Assembly (NCBI GenBank): GCA_026874595.1
Contig: CM049322.1
Span: forward strand, 7,053,900 to 7,117,899
DNA length: 64,000 nt
Source of the DNA: Sipunculus nudus
Taxonomy: Eukaryota > Annelida > Sipuncula > Golfingiida > Sipunculidae
Direction: 5' to 3'
The notes under the pieces were generated by a model. That model made no database searches, was not told the origin of the DNA, and worked only from the letters and a program-made list of their open reading frames with translations. Of the stretch, positions 50,261 through 63,600 are shown piece by piece. Position 1 is the first letter of the stretch. Each line of letters starts with the position of its first letter. A program made the position numbers and the translations under genes.

Positions 50261-51759
50261 ACCGACGACGAACCAGGAATGATTGTTATAGCCCCGATGA
50301 CTTTATATAAATAACTATATTGATCGTTTTGTATCTTTGGTCATTTAAAAGTGAAAAAGTTGGGAGAGAGAATGGAAATTCGTTGTTCATAATGAAAGGT
50401 CCTATTAACCATTGAATTCCCATTTTCCATCCATGTTCATTCATTTTAATGATAAGCAATAAACGGGCTGGATCATTTCTATGTATACACAGAAACAATC
50501 ACAGACAAATACACACTAACACACATAAATATATCGATCTACTTTCATGAAGTCGTAAAAGAAAATAGAATCCACATTATATGTATACATACAGACAATG
50601 CTACCTTGGTACATTGGGGTTGCATATTCAAGATAAAGACACCCATTGAGACCTAAATATACGCAGAATGACATATCTCAAGGTAATCTTCACGATTGTT
50701 GCAATTTCAATTGAATAATATATCCTTAATAATCTCCGGATGTTGTAATTATATACCAAGTAACTTGTTTCAAAACTGAATATTTTCAGAATGAACAAGC
50801 CATTAGTAAAAAATAAATGGGACCACGACTTTGGGCCAATGCGAAGGCATGGTAGACCTTCAGTTGAAACATTTCGCCACAATCACATGATGCACATATA
50901 AACACATTTTGGATGAATCACGTTTTCCTGATGGGAGCGGTAGTATAAAACATATTCCTCTAATGCTTTCTTTTTGCTTCTAACCAGAATTTTACGCTTA
51001 TTTCTTTAACAAAGACCCTTCAACTGTCGTCGGCATTAGTCCTTACAAATATGTGTCATTACAAATATGTGTCAATAACTTTATTTGAACAGATGTAGCT
51101 AGATCGAGAGACAAATATATATATATATAGAAAGCGTTATGTACTCGTCAGTGTTAGTTAAGACTTTACCTGCTGAGTGAATACCTTGAATAATAAGGTC
51201 AACAAAATACAGTTTCTATATAAATCTATTTCTATTTACACAAAATATCAACGGTTTCAAAAAGAATTCTTTTTTGTATCAGTATCTAAATTCCTCAAAA
51301 AATGTTCAGATTACTAGAAATTGAATTCTAACAAGCCGTTTTGTCAAGTTCTGCTCCGTTGATTGATTTGAGAATTTTTTTTTATATTTTTGTGTAAGGG
51401 GTTTATAGTTCACGAATTATGAAACCCGCTATAACTAGCCAGTATTTTTTACTCACTGGAATCATTACTGTGGCACTTTAATCGGAACAATAGCAGATGT
51501 GATATATCCATTTTAACTTGATAGTGTAATCTTATAACTGCTCATAACTAACCACTGGGTTCTCCATATTCTATGCAAAATAAGGGTACAAGAATAATAC
51601 CTATAATATCATATATAATATCACCATTAGTCCCATACTTTCTTTCCAAATCGTGTTATTGACATTACAAGCAGGTACGACTAAAATTCACATTCACTTG
51701 AATATTACATTCGAAATCCGGCCAAAATACAGGAGATTCAAACTGCAGCATTCCCTAAA

Positions 51760-51810
<51 letters not shown>

Positions 51811-52321
51811 GCAATATTACCGAACCTTTTCAAATAGATTCAAATTTATTGAAATTTTCAGGGCCTTGGGCAAAGGAAAATTTAGGCATTGATGGTTAAA
51901 ATCCTTTTGTTTGCTCTCCTCTGAGTTGATCATACTACATCAGCAAATATATATCTATCCAAAATAGCAAGTCATTACTTCTTCTTTAGGATTATAAAAT
52001 ATTAGGTGAACAAGCATCGAATTTATTCCTATAAGATGAATGTAGTGTGTCAAGGTAGGATCTCATTATATTGATATCATTAATGAGATTCAACGCAGTG
52101 TTACACCCGTGGTGATAATGAGGATATAAGGTATATTGCTTTTAGTTTACAGGGTGTGGAAATATTTTTCCTGAATACAATGAATCTCCCGTTTGAACAA
52201 GTCCATCGTCGATAATGTCTTCACATTCAAGAAGGGACAGATAATTTAAACTTTGAAGTAAAAGCAGGAGGCTAGGCAGTTATTTGCGATCAGTGATTTT
52301 CAACAATCAAGGTAGTATATC
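50261..52321. other. AT-rich, no supportable gene
   Basis: Minus-strand frames at 50286 and 50628 have no recognisable motif. A single copy of the ATGTGTCAATAACTTTA motif shared with the composite repeat lies at 51.06 kb. Confidence 0.45.
51765..51807. repeat. (TA)n microsatellite
   Basis: Perfect TA run. Confidence 0.95.
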
Positions 52322-55100
52322 AGGCTTTTACCTTCGGGCCAGTTCGCCCACAATGTGTTCACGTCTGCTTTGTGAAGTATAACGTACACTTAGGCACTAA
52401 TGTAGAGATGACGCACCGCGAAAAGTAAGACATAAGACTTTGTAAATCCACGAACCCTATAATACCTCAATATTGGTTGACTTTATTTTCTAATTCAGTA
52501 AATGGCATTGTACTTTCTAGTGAACTGTTAGGTAAAGTAGATGTGGTTATACTTTATTAGATTGGGCATGACAGTCAATGCAAAGCATACACATGATATT
52601 GCCATTTTTTTTACTGTTGAATAATTCATATAAGAATAATTTTTGTCCAGTCCGTTTCCAAGTTGTAGCTGAAAATGACAGTGAACTCGCACCTAAAGAA
52701 AAACCATGTCATGAAACTTGGTTAACAGAACAAACTCGCTATTAAGAATATGACTTTCGCCAGTTTTGGGTCGGCGCCAGCAAATCAATCTTTGTATCAC
52801 AACAGTGGCCTGTTACGGTATTTACAGGGTAAGGAAATTTACACTAATTGCGCACTTTTATATCTTTTAACCAGCTTTGGTTTTAGTTTATGCACGTGTT
52901 AAGGCCAAGCCCTGGTAAATTCATATGAGATTGGCATTTAAACCATGACATCGAGGCGTTACTCAACCATTAAATAGGCACTCGTGTGGTGCCATATGCA
53001 CAAGGACAAGAACGTCACAACGACAAAGGAAACGCCACTCATATTATGCATATTGTCTACACATTTGTAGGGGGTGAAGGAGGTGCCTTCCAGTACTCAG
53101 CTGCGATAATAACCTGGCATGAGATAAATATTATTTGTCCTACTTAACATCACATACAATATATACATGCATATTCATCGGGATTCCTCGACTGCCTTTT
53201 ACTTTAATAAAAAAAACTTAGTGTCAGTTAGGAATTAGATATCCGGTTCCGCATGAGTAAGTTAATTCCCCACAAGCAAACAATAAGGAAATTATATTAT
53301 CATTTTATATCATAATTGCCAGTTCAGATATTATGTATTTCACAAAATCAAACAAGCAAAGAGTTGATTATTAAGCATTAACGTATGGCGTCACCTCTAG
53401 GCATCAAATGTTTGCGCCTTCATCGGTAAAAGGCCCCAGAGTGACAAAAGGTCACAAACAGGCTTTTGGGCCAAAGGTCTTTAGGGTCAATGACCTGATT
53501 ATTGTTGCATTGGCAATGAATCTTTCTGTTTGTCTCCCATGCCATTCGATAAAACCACAGCTGGCATTTGTATCCTGTAGTCGCTTGACATTTACAATGA
53601 ACATTGATTTCGTATGTAATTTCTCACGTGTTATCTAATTGTGAGCCTTTAGAATGTTGGTATATTGCTGCATGTATTATAATAGAATTTCTTTGCTGCA
53701 TTCGAACTTAGTTGTATGCTCAATTTTGAATCGACTATTCATCTTTCATATGCCTGTGGAATTAGGGATTCTTAGGTTGGATGATTTCAAAATGTGTCTT
53801 GTAAAGCACAACTGGACAGACAAAGAAAAAAGGAACATGGCTATAGCTTACATAATTATAGTCAGTTGAGCTAAACATGAAGTGCGCACGGACACTGGAC
53901 ATGACTGAGTTAATGACGGATCCTAATTACATGTATTTTTATTTTGAATTTTTACCATCTCTCGTGTAATTATTTTATTGTTTGCAAATTCAAATAATTT
54001 CCCAGAGTTCACAACTGTTCATGATTTGCCATTACCCTATTCGAATTTATTATACACAACTGCCGACAAATAGCTATTTCACTACAGATCTTGCCTCGCC
54101 CGAAGTTGGGCATATTTATCAATTGATTATGACAAAAAATTAGGAATTTTGCAAATTCAAATAATTTCCCAGAGTTCACAACTGTTCATGATTTGCCATT
54201 ACCCTATTCGAATTTATTATAAACAGCTGCCGACAGATAGCTATTTCACTACAGATCTTGCCTCCCCCGAAGTTGGGCATATTTATCAATTGATTATGAC
54301 AATAAATTAGGAATTAAATTCGGAACAGAAATAATGTCACTTAAGATAATAATTGATAATTATATTATTTCATTATAAGTAAGTATTCTGTATCCTTTGA
54401 TCCTATTCGTGTTAAATAAAATGGTGTCAAATCCGTTGTATCACAGAAAGACGTGAAAGTTATGCATCCGCAAGGTTGGTTTCTACTAATTTGGAGCGTA
54501 ATTTTGTGTATTTCTTTCCCTATATTCCTACCTTACGTTCCACTATCATACACGTAAATAATATATATTTAATATATATAATCTGGAAGTGTTTTCTTGT
54601 CTGATGCAATTCTCTATCTTTAAGTGTCCTGGCCAATTATAAATATATCCTTCTAGTACAGCACCTGATGTATTGATTATCTAAATACTATGTCCCCTAA
54701 AGTCCAGCTCAGTGGCCATTAACCTTCATTAGTAAACGTCGGCAAAACTTATCAACCCGTACACCTGTCCATCTGATCCCCAGTAGTTATTGATGCATAT
54801 TCAATGTATACTCATAAATATCATAACTATTTGATTATTCAATCGCTAATATAGGCTTTTTGGACAAATGTAGAACAGAAAATACAGCACACGGAAGAAA
54901 ATACTTTATCTAAAGGCATCCATAACATATTTTTCAAGAAATACAAATATTATTCTTCTTTGGCATTGTTTTCTCTCAGTTTGAACAGGCTAGCATACCA
55001 CTCATTATTGAAATCTTAAGTGGTGCCATATAAAATAAAGGACAAAATATCCGAATAAAAAATCCAGAGATATTAACTTGGAATTATTAAAATTGGTATT
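52322..55100. repeat. Recent segmental duplication, copy 1
   Basis: Very similar to 60632-64000, starting at AGGCTTTTACCTTCGGGCCA. It has a 187-bp stretch (53221-53407) and a 167-bp tandem duplication (53984-54315) that copy 2 lacks. Frames at 53408 and 53654 are similar in copy 2 only because the DNA is. Copy 2 runs to the window edge, so the right end is not seen. Confidence 0.9.
53984..54315. repeat. 167-bp tandem duplication
   Basis: GCAAATTCAAATAATTTCCC starts at 53984 and again at 54151. The two units are nearly identical (for example GCCTCGCCCGAAG against GCCTCCCCCGAAG). Copy 2 of the segmental duplication has one unit, so this arose after that duplication or was lost there. Confidence 0.92.
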
Positions 55101-55288
55101 GGGGTCCAATTGGACCTCAAACACTGCAATTTCAAAGAAATTGATTTCAAAACAAGCAAAGGCATAATTTTATTTGACAAACTGGAATTAAAACAGGAAA
55201 GAACTGCTTCAGGTCTTATTTATATTTGGTAATAAGAAACTCATCAAAAGTCTCAAAAGAAATGAAAAATTAAACCAGTCTTCCAGTC

Positions 55289-55549
55289 TTATATATCTGT
55301 AGCCTCACCGACACTCATCGCATTGTATGCTGAGGATAGAGTGATCTGCGCAGGCATGATTGTCACATATGGTGCAGCATTGGCAAATTTTCTGTTTGTC
55401 TGGTCTTGGATAGAGGTAGCGACGCGTTTTGGTTGCTGAAGTTTCTTGACTTCGTGTTGGTGAACATCAAGCATGCTAAGGTCTATAAATGCTGATTTTA
55501 CAGATTTCTGAATGGCCCGAGATTTTGCAAACGTTGATGTAGAAGGCCA
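55289..55549 (-). CDS. Hypothetical open frame, possibly a terminal exon
   Basis: 86 codons are open on the minus strand: WPSTSTFAKSRAIQKSVKSA, later MLDVHQHEVKKLQQPKRVA and APYVTIMPAQITLSSAYNAM, ending at a stop at 55289. Composition is soluble and protein-like, better than the AT-rich noise around it. An acidic-looking stretch continues upstream in broken frames to about 55.68 kb. It may be the 3' end of a gene or an old transposon gene; no family recognised. Confidence 0.35.
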   Translation of the reverse strand, partial: WPSTSTFAKSRAIQKSVKSAFIDLSMLDVHQHEVKKLQQPKRVATSIQDQTNRKFANAAPYVTIMPAQITLSSAYNAMSVGEATDI

Positions 55550-55689
55550 TCATAAAGGTCTCACACTAGGACTTCAGGACAATCAGAAGTATCTTCAAAA
55601 GTAATTTCAGGACAATCGCTATGATCATCTCCATCATCTTCGCCAATCTATCTCCATCAGATAATTCACCATTTGAAGGGTAAAAGTAG

Positions 55690-58530
55690 CGCCCATGAAT
55701 TTAACTCATCGCCTTGAATATGATGTAGCTTGACTGATTTCTGTGCTTGAATAGAAATATAAAATATATGCAAAATATAATATCCCTAAGTGGATTACAG
55801 CATTAGAGATGTAATATTTTTGAATGAAAGAGATAAAAATTACACAATAATATTCTGTCGTGCATTGTTTCTCAATGGGATCCACTTGGACTCCAAGAGA
55901 ATTTCTTTAAATACAGATCATAAGGTTCAACGGAACCACACTATCTTTAACCGTAATAACGACATCAAAGATAAACCTATCTTTACTGCGTTTACCCTAT
56001 GAAATAAATAAAGGTATCTACTCTAAAATAAAAATTCGAGATATGTTGGAAATCCTTGGACCCCCAAACGATCCGCTGGACTCTGACGTTATTTCCAGGC
56101 CAAGACCCAACCAGCCGTATCTCGATACCTTTCGTCACGTCTCTGCAAACTCAACTCCCCCGCCGGCCCAACTCGACCGCCCTATATCTGTCTCGCTGCA
56201 AACGCCTGTGTCGACCGTGCGGGGCTGGTCTGCGACTCTGCGTGTCGCCATACTTCCAGATGCTGGTCTGCGACTCTATGTCGCACCAGACTTTCCCCCA
56301 TCCCGGGATGTCCGCTTTTCGGTCAGCTGGACGGTATACTCACTCACTTCGCCCCCTGTGCGCTTGGCCTTGACGTAGTGGTCTCACCCGGGATAAAAAG
56401 TTATAAGAAATACACAAAATATTCATAACTCCTATGGCCTTTTAAAATACTTCGGCATGCATGTTATGAGGTTCTACTGCCTAGAAAGTTTCGTATCGGG
56501 AATGTTACATGATACCTCTAAACTTATGCTCGTTTTACACTCTTAAAGTCGAACATTTAGGTTAAGGATTTACGTTACGTATTATCGGCAGTGAACGCGC
56601 CAAACGAAATAAAATTTGCAGTGTTACTTTTGATGCCGTTACAGTTGGGTGGCATCACTCACAATCCTTGTGATGCATCACATATTAATATTATTGGGAA
56701 AACCACGTATTTCCCTCAATTATAACTTGCACATGGAGTGATCGACAGCCCCGACTAAGACTATGCACTAATCATTTAAGCCCCCTTCAGCTTTACAATA
56801 CCTTATCACTAAAATTATACGCTACTGGACACTTGGGATTACAAATACACTTACTTCTCGTAACCTCGAGTTAACTATTCTTAAATGAAGCGTTTAATGA
56901 ACCCTCCTTTAAAAGAGTCTAATTTTAGTTTTTACAATCTGTGAATTTTACAATTCATACTTTGAGATAAAAGTTAAAAGTCTAAGTATAACATTTACAA
57001 GAAAAAGAAGTGAGAACAATGTACGGGTCTCCAGCCCCAACCTTTCAATGGCACTCTAAGAAGCCGCTCTCACGTATGCGCTTTCGTCATGTGGCCAGGA
57101 ACAGAATGAACAATGAATTTAACCCTGTACTGTTAACGGAGTTTTATTTCTTTTTTTTTATCATCAGTAAAATATACTACATTTTTTCTTTTATACATTG
57201 ATTTGTTTTGTTAACAAATGTCCTATTCACTTTAATTAAGAGTGTGAGTATGCAAGACTTTCAGCCAGTTTGTCTGACAGATAAAAGGAACCTGGGCATT
57301 CGCATATTTACCAGGGGGACAAGTATGATCTTAGTAAAACTATTGATTCAGCAGTGAACACAGAGACTGCTTTACGGGTATGAGAACCTGAGCTGTTCAG
57401 GGTAATGGGTGATGCGCATTTTTCATCTGAACTGTGAGGTTACTAATTATCAATCGTTGAAGAAAGTATAGCATGTAATGAAATGATGCAAGGACAACAC
57501 CTTTAGATTTATCATATTTTGTGCTATGTGTCCTAAAGATTTCTGTTCAACTGTATAAAAACATACTGCAGAGCCACAAATCAACGTAAAAATGAACTTT
57601 TCATTATACATATAAATAAAGTCTCCTCCTAAAGACACTGCGTAGCACTGACGTTCAATTCCTTACCCTCACTTTATGACGTACGTCTCATCCTCAACAT
57701 ATATCAAGAACAAGGTGAAAAGCTACGTTATAGCAAAGTGAATGAATTGTGTGATGAATGAATAAAAACTGCATGCTCCTGAAAAATAGGTGCGGGATTG
57801 ATCAATCAGACAGAATCAGACAGAACAGAAACAACCAACCTTGCTTTTTGAATTTCAATTCCTCCAAAACGAAGTGTAATTTAACTGCTCAGCTGTAGGT
57901 TACCTTGATCGCTTCAACCTGTTCATGATGCCTTTCTTTATACCTCTCTCTACCCTGTACCCAAGTTTATCTATAATTTCCATTGTACACAAAACGATCT
58001 AAATCATGTAACACGAAAAAGAAATAGCCAATTAAAAATAACTCGATCGATAAAGCCGCCTTGCTGGCTTAGTCTGGGTTACTATTTAAAATATTTTTTA
58101 TTCTTTAATCGTATTCTATACCATTTATGCCGATGTTAACTCTTGTTATATATACAATCCTGAATACAACTATAGTGTTAGCTTACTGATCTTCTCTTAC
58201 GCATTCTAAACTTTGTTGATGAAATTCAAACTATGTTTTTGTATCAGAGCTCATGAACGCACAAATATTTGTGCAATTATTGATTGGACATCTAGAAACT
58301 GTTTTGATGGGTAACGAAACAATAACCCAGTCGGAACACTGGGCGTTTAAGGAACAAGCTCAGAGCATCCAATCAGTCACCGATCGCACTACACTACGTG
58401 GCACTTATACCTTGTTAATCATATACAGCCGGCTTTTATACAAATTCCACTAACCACCTGTAAAAAAGCTCAGAGCTTCGAAATCTTGTGATCATAATAA
58501 ACAGGTAATTTATACTAAAGCGTCCTTCAC
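55690..58530. other. No supportable gene; one GC-rich island
   Basis: 56.04-56.39 kb is markedly GC-rich and has two overlapping open frames of 105-111 codons with no motif, plus a short direct repeat of GCTGGTCTGCGACTCT. It may be an old repeat or an untranslated exon with CpG-rich sequence. The remainder is AT-rich and featureless to me. Confidence 0.4.
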
Positions 58531-58534
58531 TGCG

Positions 58535-58610
58535 GTAGGACGTAACCTAGCTGGTTAAGCTATGGACTTCGGTGCTAAAGGTCCAGGGCTCGTCTACTCC
58601 TTCGATGTTT
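58535..58610 (+). repeat. Possible tRNA-derived SINE head
   Basis: A-box-like CTAGCTGGTTAAGC, then GGTCCAGGGCTCGTCTAC in the B-box position, followed by a GC-richer body to about 58.8 kb. The B-box is a poor match. Confidence 0.35.
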
Positions 58611-58799
58611 ACTTCTCCACCTAAGGGAGATTCAGATTCACAATCAGGATTATCCAGTTCCCGTACGGATTCGTTCGTGTTCAAGGTGCGACCGCTAACA
58701 CATCATGAGGTTCGGATCTGGCCTGAAATATGGGACACGACCTACAGAAACTCTGCGATATGGCAGTTCCTCCTTTTCCAGTCCATCTGGTTTGACCTA

Positions 58800-60065
58800 A
58801 GCCTTGATGGCCTGCCATGATTGCTTGGTTGCCCATCTTCATCATAACTCTCCATAACGGCTTGGGTACTGCACACCTTGATTCATCCGGAAGATGAGTA
58901 GCGCCATACATGTGGCATTAAAGTACATATAACATTGACAATATCTATTGTAAACGTAACAATTATAATAATAATAATGATGATGTATATATGTCGATAA
59001 CATATTTTTTTCTATAGAAAGCCATGTACTTGTGAAATGGCAACATGAAAATAAGTTCACGCTTATTAAATAAATTATTTATACACAATTTATACGATTT
59101 GATAATTATAAAAATGATCCAATCATCAGAAACTATAACCACATTCATACGCATAAAGAATGGACACTTTAACAAGTATTTTTGTGGGCAGAATTAAAAG
59201 CAACTACTCCAAATAATCCAATTGTATATGATTTACTATTTATTAGTTATAATATAAATAATAATATAAAAAAAATAAATTACTTATTATTTATTATGAT
59301 AGTATGGAATATATGTATGATATATAAAATTATAAGTATTACCAGGTTCAAAATAAATTCAATACTATCACATTTCAAAGTATATATATATATATATATA
59401 TAAATATAATATATACATATAATGTAATTTTGATTTATAAATTAACGAGCGTTTCATTAAATTGATTTGAATTTTTATGTTTGGAAAAGGCAAAATAAAT
59501 GTATATAGGCAATTATAATGGGTGTTGGTGTATATATAGTAGGATATTGGTTTTCCTTTTCCGGTAATTTATACAATTCTGGGGTAGTAGGCATATTGTA
59601 AGTACCAAACGCGTTGAAAATGAGCAACACCCTTAGTGCCAAATATGCAAAAGACGAGGGACATTGTAAGTGTCAAACGCGGAAGAAGACTAATATCCTG
59701 ACTGCAAAACATTAAACAGATGAGGAACATTGTGTCACGCGTGGGTAAGATGAGCAATATCTTGAGTGTCAAACATACACAAGGTGAGGCACATTGTTAG
59801 TGCTGAACATGTTGAAAATGAGGTCTGTGTAAGCTGAGATTTGAGATATTTGCGGAAAACATCAAAGAGTGTGCAAATTAGTGTAAGCATGTTGACATAT
59901 AAGGTTGATATATGCTTTCACTTTCATTTGTATATAAACAAATTAAGGCAGAAGAATGCGGGTGCAGCCAGTATTCAAGAAGGATTGTTTACAGCTGTAG
60001 TTGATTATGAAAATGCCCTCAGTTTATTCAATTTGAAGCCCTTTTTTAACATACATTTTTTGCAT
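58800..60065. repeat. Composite repeat, rearranged copy
   Basis: Block C (58.88-59.28 kb) comes first, then a decayed minisatellite (59.60-59.83 kb), then block A (59.83-60.06 kb). In the 41.7-43.9 kb copy the order is A-B-C. An AT run lies at 59382-59402. Confidence 0.65.
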
Positions 60066-60083
60066 ACATATTGATCATGAGAT

Positions 60084-60470
60084 GTTTCATCAGTTTCTGC
60101 AGACTGGTGGCGCCACCTGTATTTTTCGATTCTTTACGAATTGTTTTCTCTATTTTCGAGACCTTTAAAAATGTGAACATCTGTTAACGGGGCACAAATC
60201 GAAAAGACTGGACCTAAAATCTTCATTCTTGACACAGTGAGAGACCTATGAAAAGTCTCCATGGAAACCTGAAATTAGGTCTCTGTTCCCCATATCCTTT
60301 GAGCTATGGCACTCCAAAATACAGCTCAGAATAAAGGAAAATTTGATACAAAAGCTGTAGTATCTGAACAACTAATGCAGAGATCACCATGATTGTTTGC
60401 ATGGATATTGACCATTAAGTAGTTTTATTAGTTTCTGCAGACTGGTGGCACCACCTGTATTTTAAGTTTA
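60084..60470. repeat. Direct repeat of a 45-bp block at 338-bp spacing
   Basis: AGTTTCTGCAGACTGGTGGC, with flanking matches, occurs near 60091 and again near 60429. The sequence between has inverted similarity to 39.6-39.7 kb. Confidence 0.7.
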
Positions 60471-60631
60471 CGCATTTTTCCTCTGTTTTTAAAATATATA
60501 AAAATGCAGACACAATCTTAGCCTGCTGGTTAATCTGTTTGATGCTTCAGTTGAATGGGTATATACTACCGTTCAGATGATAAAATTTCCTATTTTACAA
60601 TAATGAACGTTATTACAATAGTGGTTGCAAC

Positions 60632-63600
60632 AAGGCTTTTACCTTCGGGCCAGTTCGCCCACTATGTGTTCACGTCTGCTTTGTGAAGTATAACGTACAC
60701 TTAGGCACTTAATGTAGAGATGACGCACCGTGAAAAGTAAAACATAAGACTTTGTAAATCCACGAACCCTATAATACCTAAATATTGGTTGACTTTTTTC
60801 TAATTTAGTAAATGGCATTGTACTGTCTAGTGAACTGTTAGGTAAAGTAGATGTGGTTATGCTTTTTTAGATTGGGCATGACAGTCATTGCAAAGCATAC
60901 ACATGATATTGCCATTTTTTTAACTGTTGAATAATTCATATAAGAATAATTTTTCGTCCAATCCGGTTCCAAGTTGTAGCTGTATATGAAAGTGAACTCA
61001 CACATAAAGAACCATGTCATGAAACTTGGTTAACAGAACAAACTCGGTATTAAGAATATGACTTTCGCCAGTTTTGGGTCGGTGCCAGCAAATCAATCTT
61101 TGTATCACAACAGTGGCCTGTTACGGTCGTTACAGGGTAAGGATATTTACACTAATTGTGCACTTTTATATATTTTTACCCGCTTTGGTTTTAGTTTATG
61201 CACGTGTTAAGGCCAAGCCCTGGTAAATTCATATGAGATGACATTTAAACCATGACATCGAGGCGTTACCCAACCATTAAACAGGTACACGTGTGGTGCC
61301 ATATGCACAAGGACAAGAACGTCACAACGAAATGTATAACGCAAGTCATTGACTCTAAATAGGACCATCGTGACACAGGAAACGTCACTGATATTATCAA
61401 TATTGTCTACACATTTGTAGGGGGTGAAAGAGGTGCCTTCCAGTACTCAGTTGCGATAATAGCCTGGCATGAGATAAATATGATTTGTCCTACTTAACAT
61501 CACATACAATATATAAATGCATATCCATCGGGATTCCTCGACTGCCTTTTTTCTTTAATAAAAAAAACTTAGATAGTGTTTGCGCCTTCATGGGTAACAG
61601 GCCTAAGAATGACAAAAGGTCACAAACAGGCTTTTGGGTCAACCGTCTTTATGGTCGATGACCTGATTATTGTTGCATTGGCAATGAATCTTTCTGTTTA
61701 TCTCCCATGCCATTCGATAAAACCACAGCTGGCATTTGTATCCTGTAGTCCCTTGATATTTACAATGAACATTGATTTAGTATGTAATTTCTCACGTGTT
61801 ATCGAATTGTGAGCCTTTAGAATGTTGGTATAATTGCTGCATGTATTATTATAGAATTTTTTGCTGCATTCGAACTTAGTTGTATGCTCAATTTTGAATC
61901 GACTATTCATGTGTCATATGCCTGTGGAATTAGGGAATCTTAGGTTGGATGCTTTCAAAATGTGTCTTGTAAAGCACGACTGGACGGACAAAGAAAAAAG
62001 GAACATGGCTATAGCTTACATAATTATAGTCAGTTCAGCTAAACATGAAGTGCGCACGGACACTGGACATGACTCAGTTCATGACGGATCCTTATTACAT
62101 GTATTTTTATTTTGAATTTTTACCATCTCTCGTGTAATTATTTTATTGTTTGCAAATTCAAATAAATTCCCAGAGTTCACAACTTTTCATGATTTGCCAT
62201 TATCTTATTCGAATTTATTATACACAACTGCTAACAAATAGCTATTTCACTACAGATCTTGCCTCGCCCGAAGTTTGGCATATTTATCAATTGATTATGA
62301 CAATAAATTAGGCATTAAATTCTGAACAGAAATAATGTGACTTAAGATAATAATTGATAATTATATTATTTCATGATAAGTAAGTATTCTTAATCATTTG
62401 ATCCTATTCCTGTTGAAAAAGGGGGTCAAATCCGTTGTATCACAGAAAGACGTGAAAGGTAAGCATCCGCAGGTTTGGTTTCTACTAATTTGGAGCGTAA
62501 TTTTGTGTATTTCTTTCCCTATATACCTACCTTACGTTCCACTACCATACACATAAATAATATATATATATATATACATACATATCATCGGAATATGTAA
62601 ATGAACTTTTTTTCAAAATTAGCATTATGTTGACGTATGAAGACTCAATATTCTAACATCATTTAATTTTGACCAAAGTGCTAGATTTTAAGTCTTGTGT
62701 GCTCTGGTTTAATAAACTCAAGCTTTGATATTAACCTTGGGTCTATAATATAGACTGCACTGCCAAGGTGTGAACAATGCCTGCTCGAATAGAGCAAGGA
62801 GAAACTTTCATCTTTCCCTGAACCATCATCAATGTTCAAAGCAGCTGATCATTCTACTTCAACACCAAAGGAGTTAATCATTCCTGAAAGTCTAACATCT
62901 TGTCCTCTCACCAAATCACCAAGATTATGAGGAAGGTTCGAATTACCTTCCAGTCAAAATATAAACAGGAAGACTACACAGAATGAATGGAGCATGTATC
63001 ACATATACAGAGAACAGTTTATTGTCCACCATGAATAACATATTGGTATGCTTACGTACTAGCTTTCATCATAATCGCCAGGACAATGTGCCATGTTTAT
63101 ACTTCAGCAGTGTAGGGTTACTTGAAAAGGAATTTCATTTTTAAATATACCAAAATGTATTACATGGTAGACAGTTTAGTTTTTGTGCTTTAGATTAATT
63201 TTGCCATTATTTAGTAGGTTTGATCACTGTAATGATGTCCATTTGTTCATCACTTTATTTCAAGATAAAGGTTGTCTTACTAAACATTTTCAGATTCCAA
63301 TCTGAACAACCAAAGTTGGTAGCGAACAAAGAGTATGCAGTTCTCTGTTCCCTATGATCAGGAGGGTATGATTCTAGGATCCTGTAAACTGCACATGCAT
63401 GCAGAACCACGCTGGAAATTTTGCCAAGCCATCCCCAGCACCATCTCCCAATTTGCCTGGAAAAAATAGTTACACATAAAATAGACCAGTTGAATCTGGA
63501 AGTGTTTTCTTTTCTGATGTAATTCTCTATTTTAAGTGTCCTGGCCAATTATAAATATATCCTTGTAGTACAGCACCTGATGTAGTGATTATCTAAATAC

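Noticed and set aside
53408-53638. Frame conserved at 61576-61812, suggesting a gene pair
   Set aside because: Conservation equals that of the surrounding recent duplication, with no excess at codon positions and no recognised motif.
56043-56378. 111-codon plus-strand gene in a GC-rich island
   Set aside because: Two overlapping frames are equally open because of base composition; no motif or splice borders support either.
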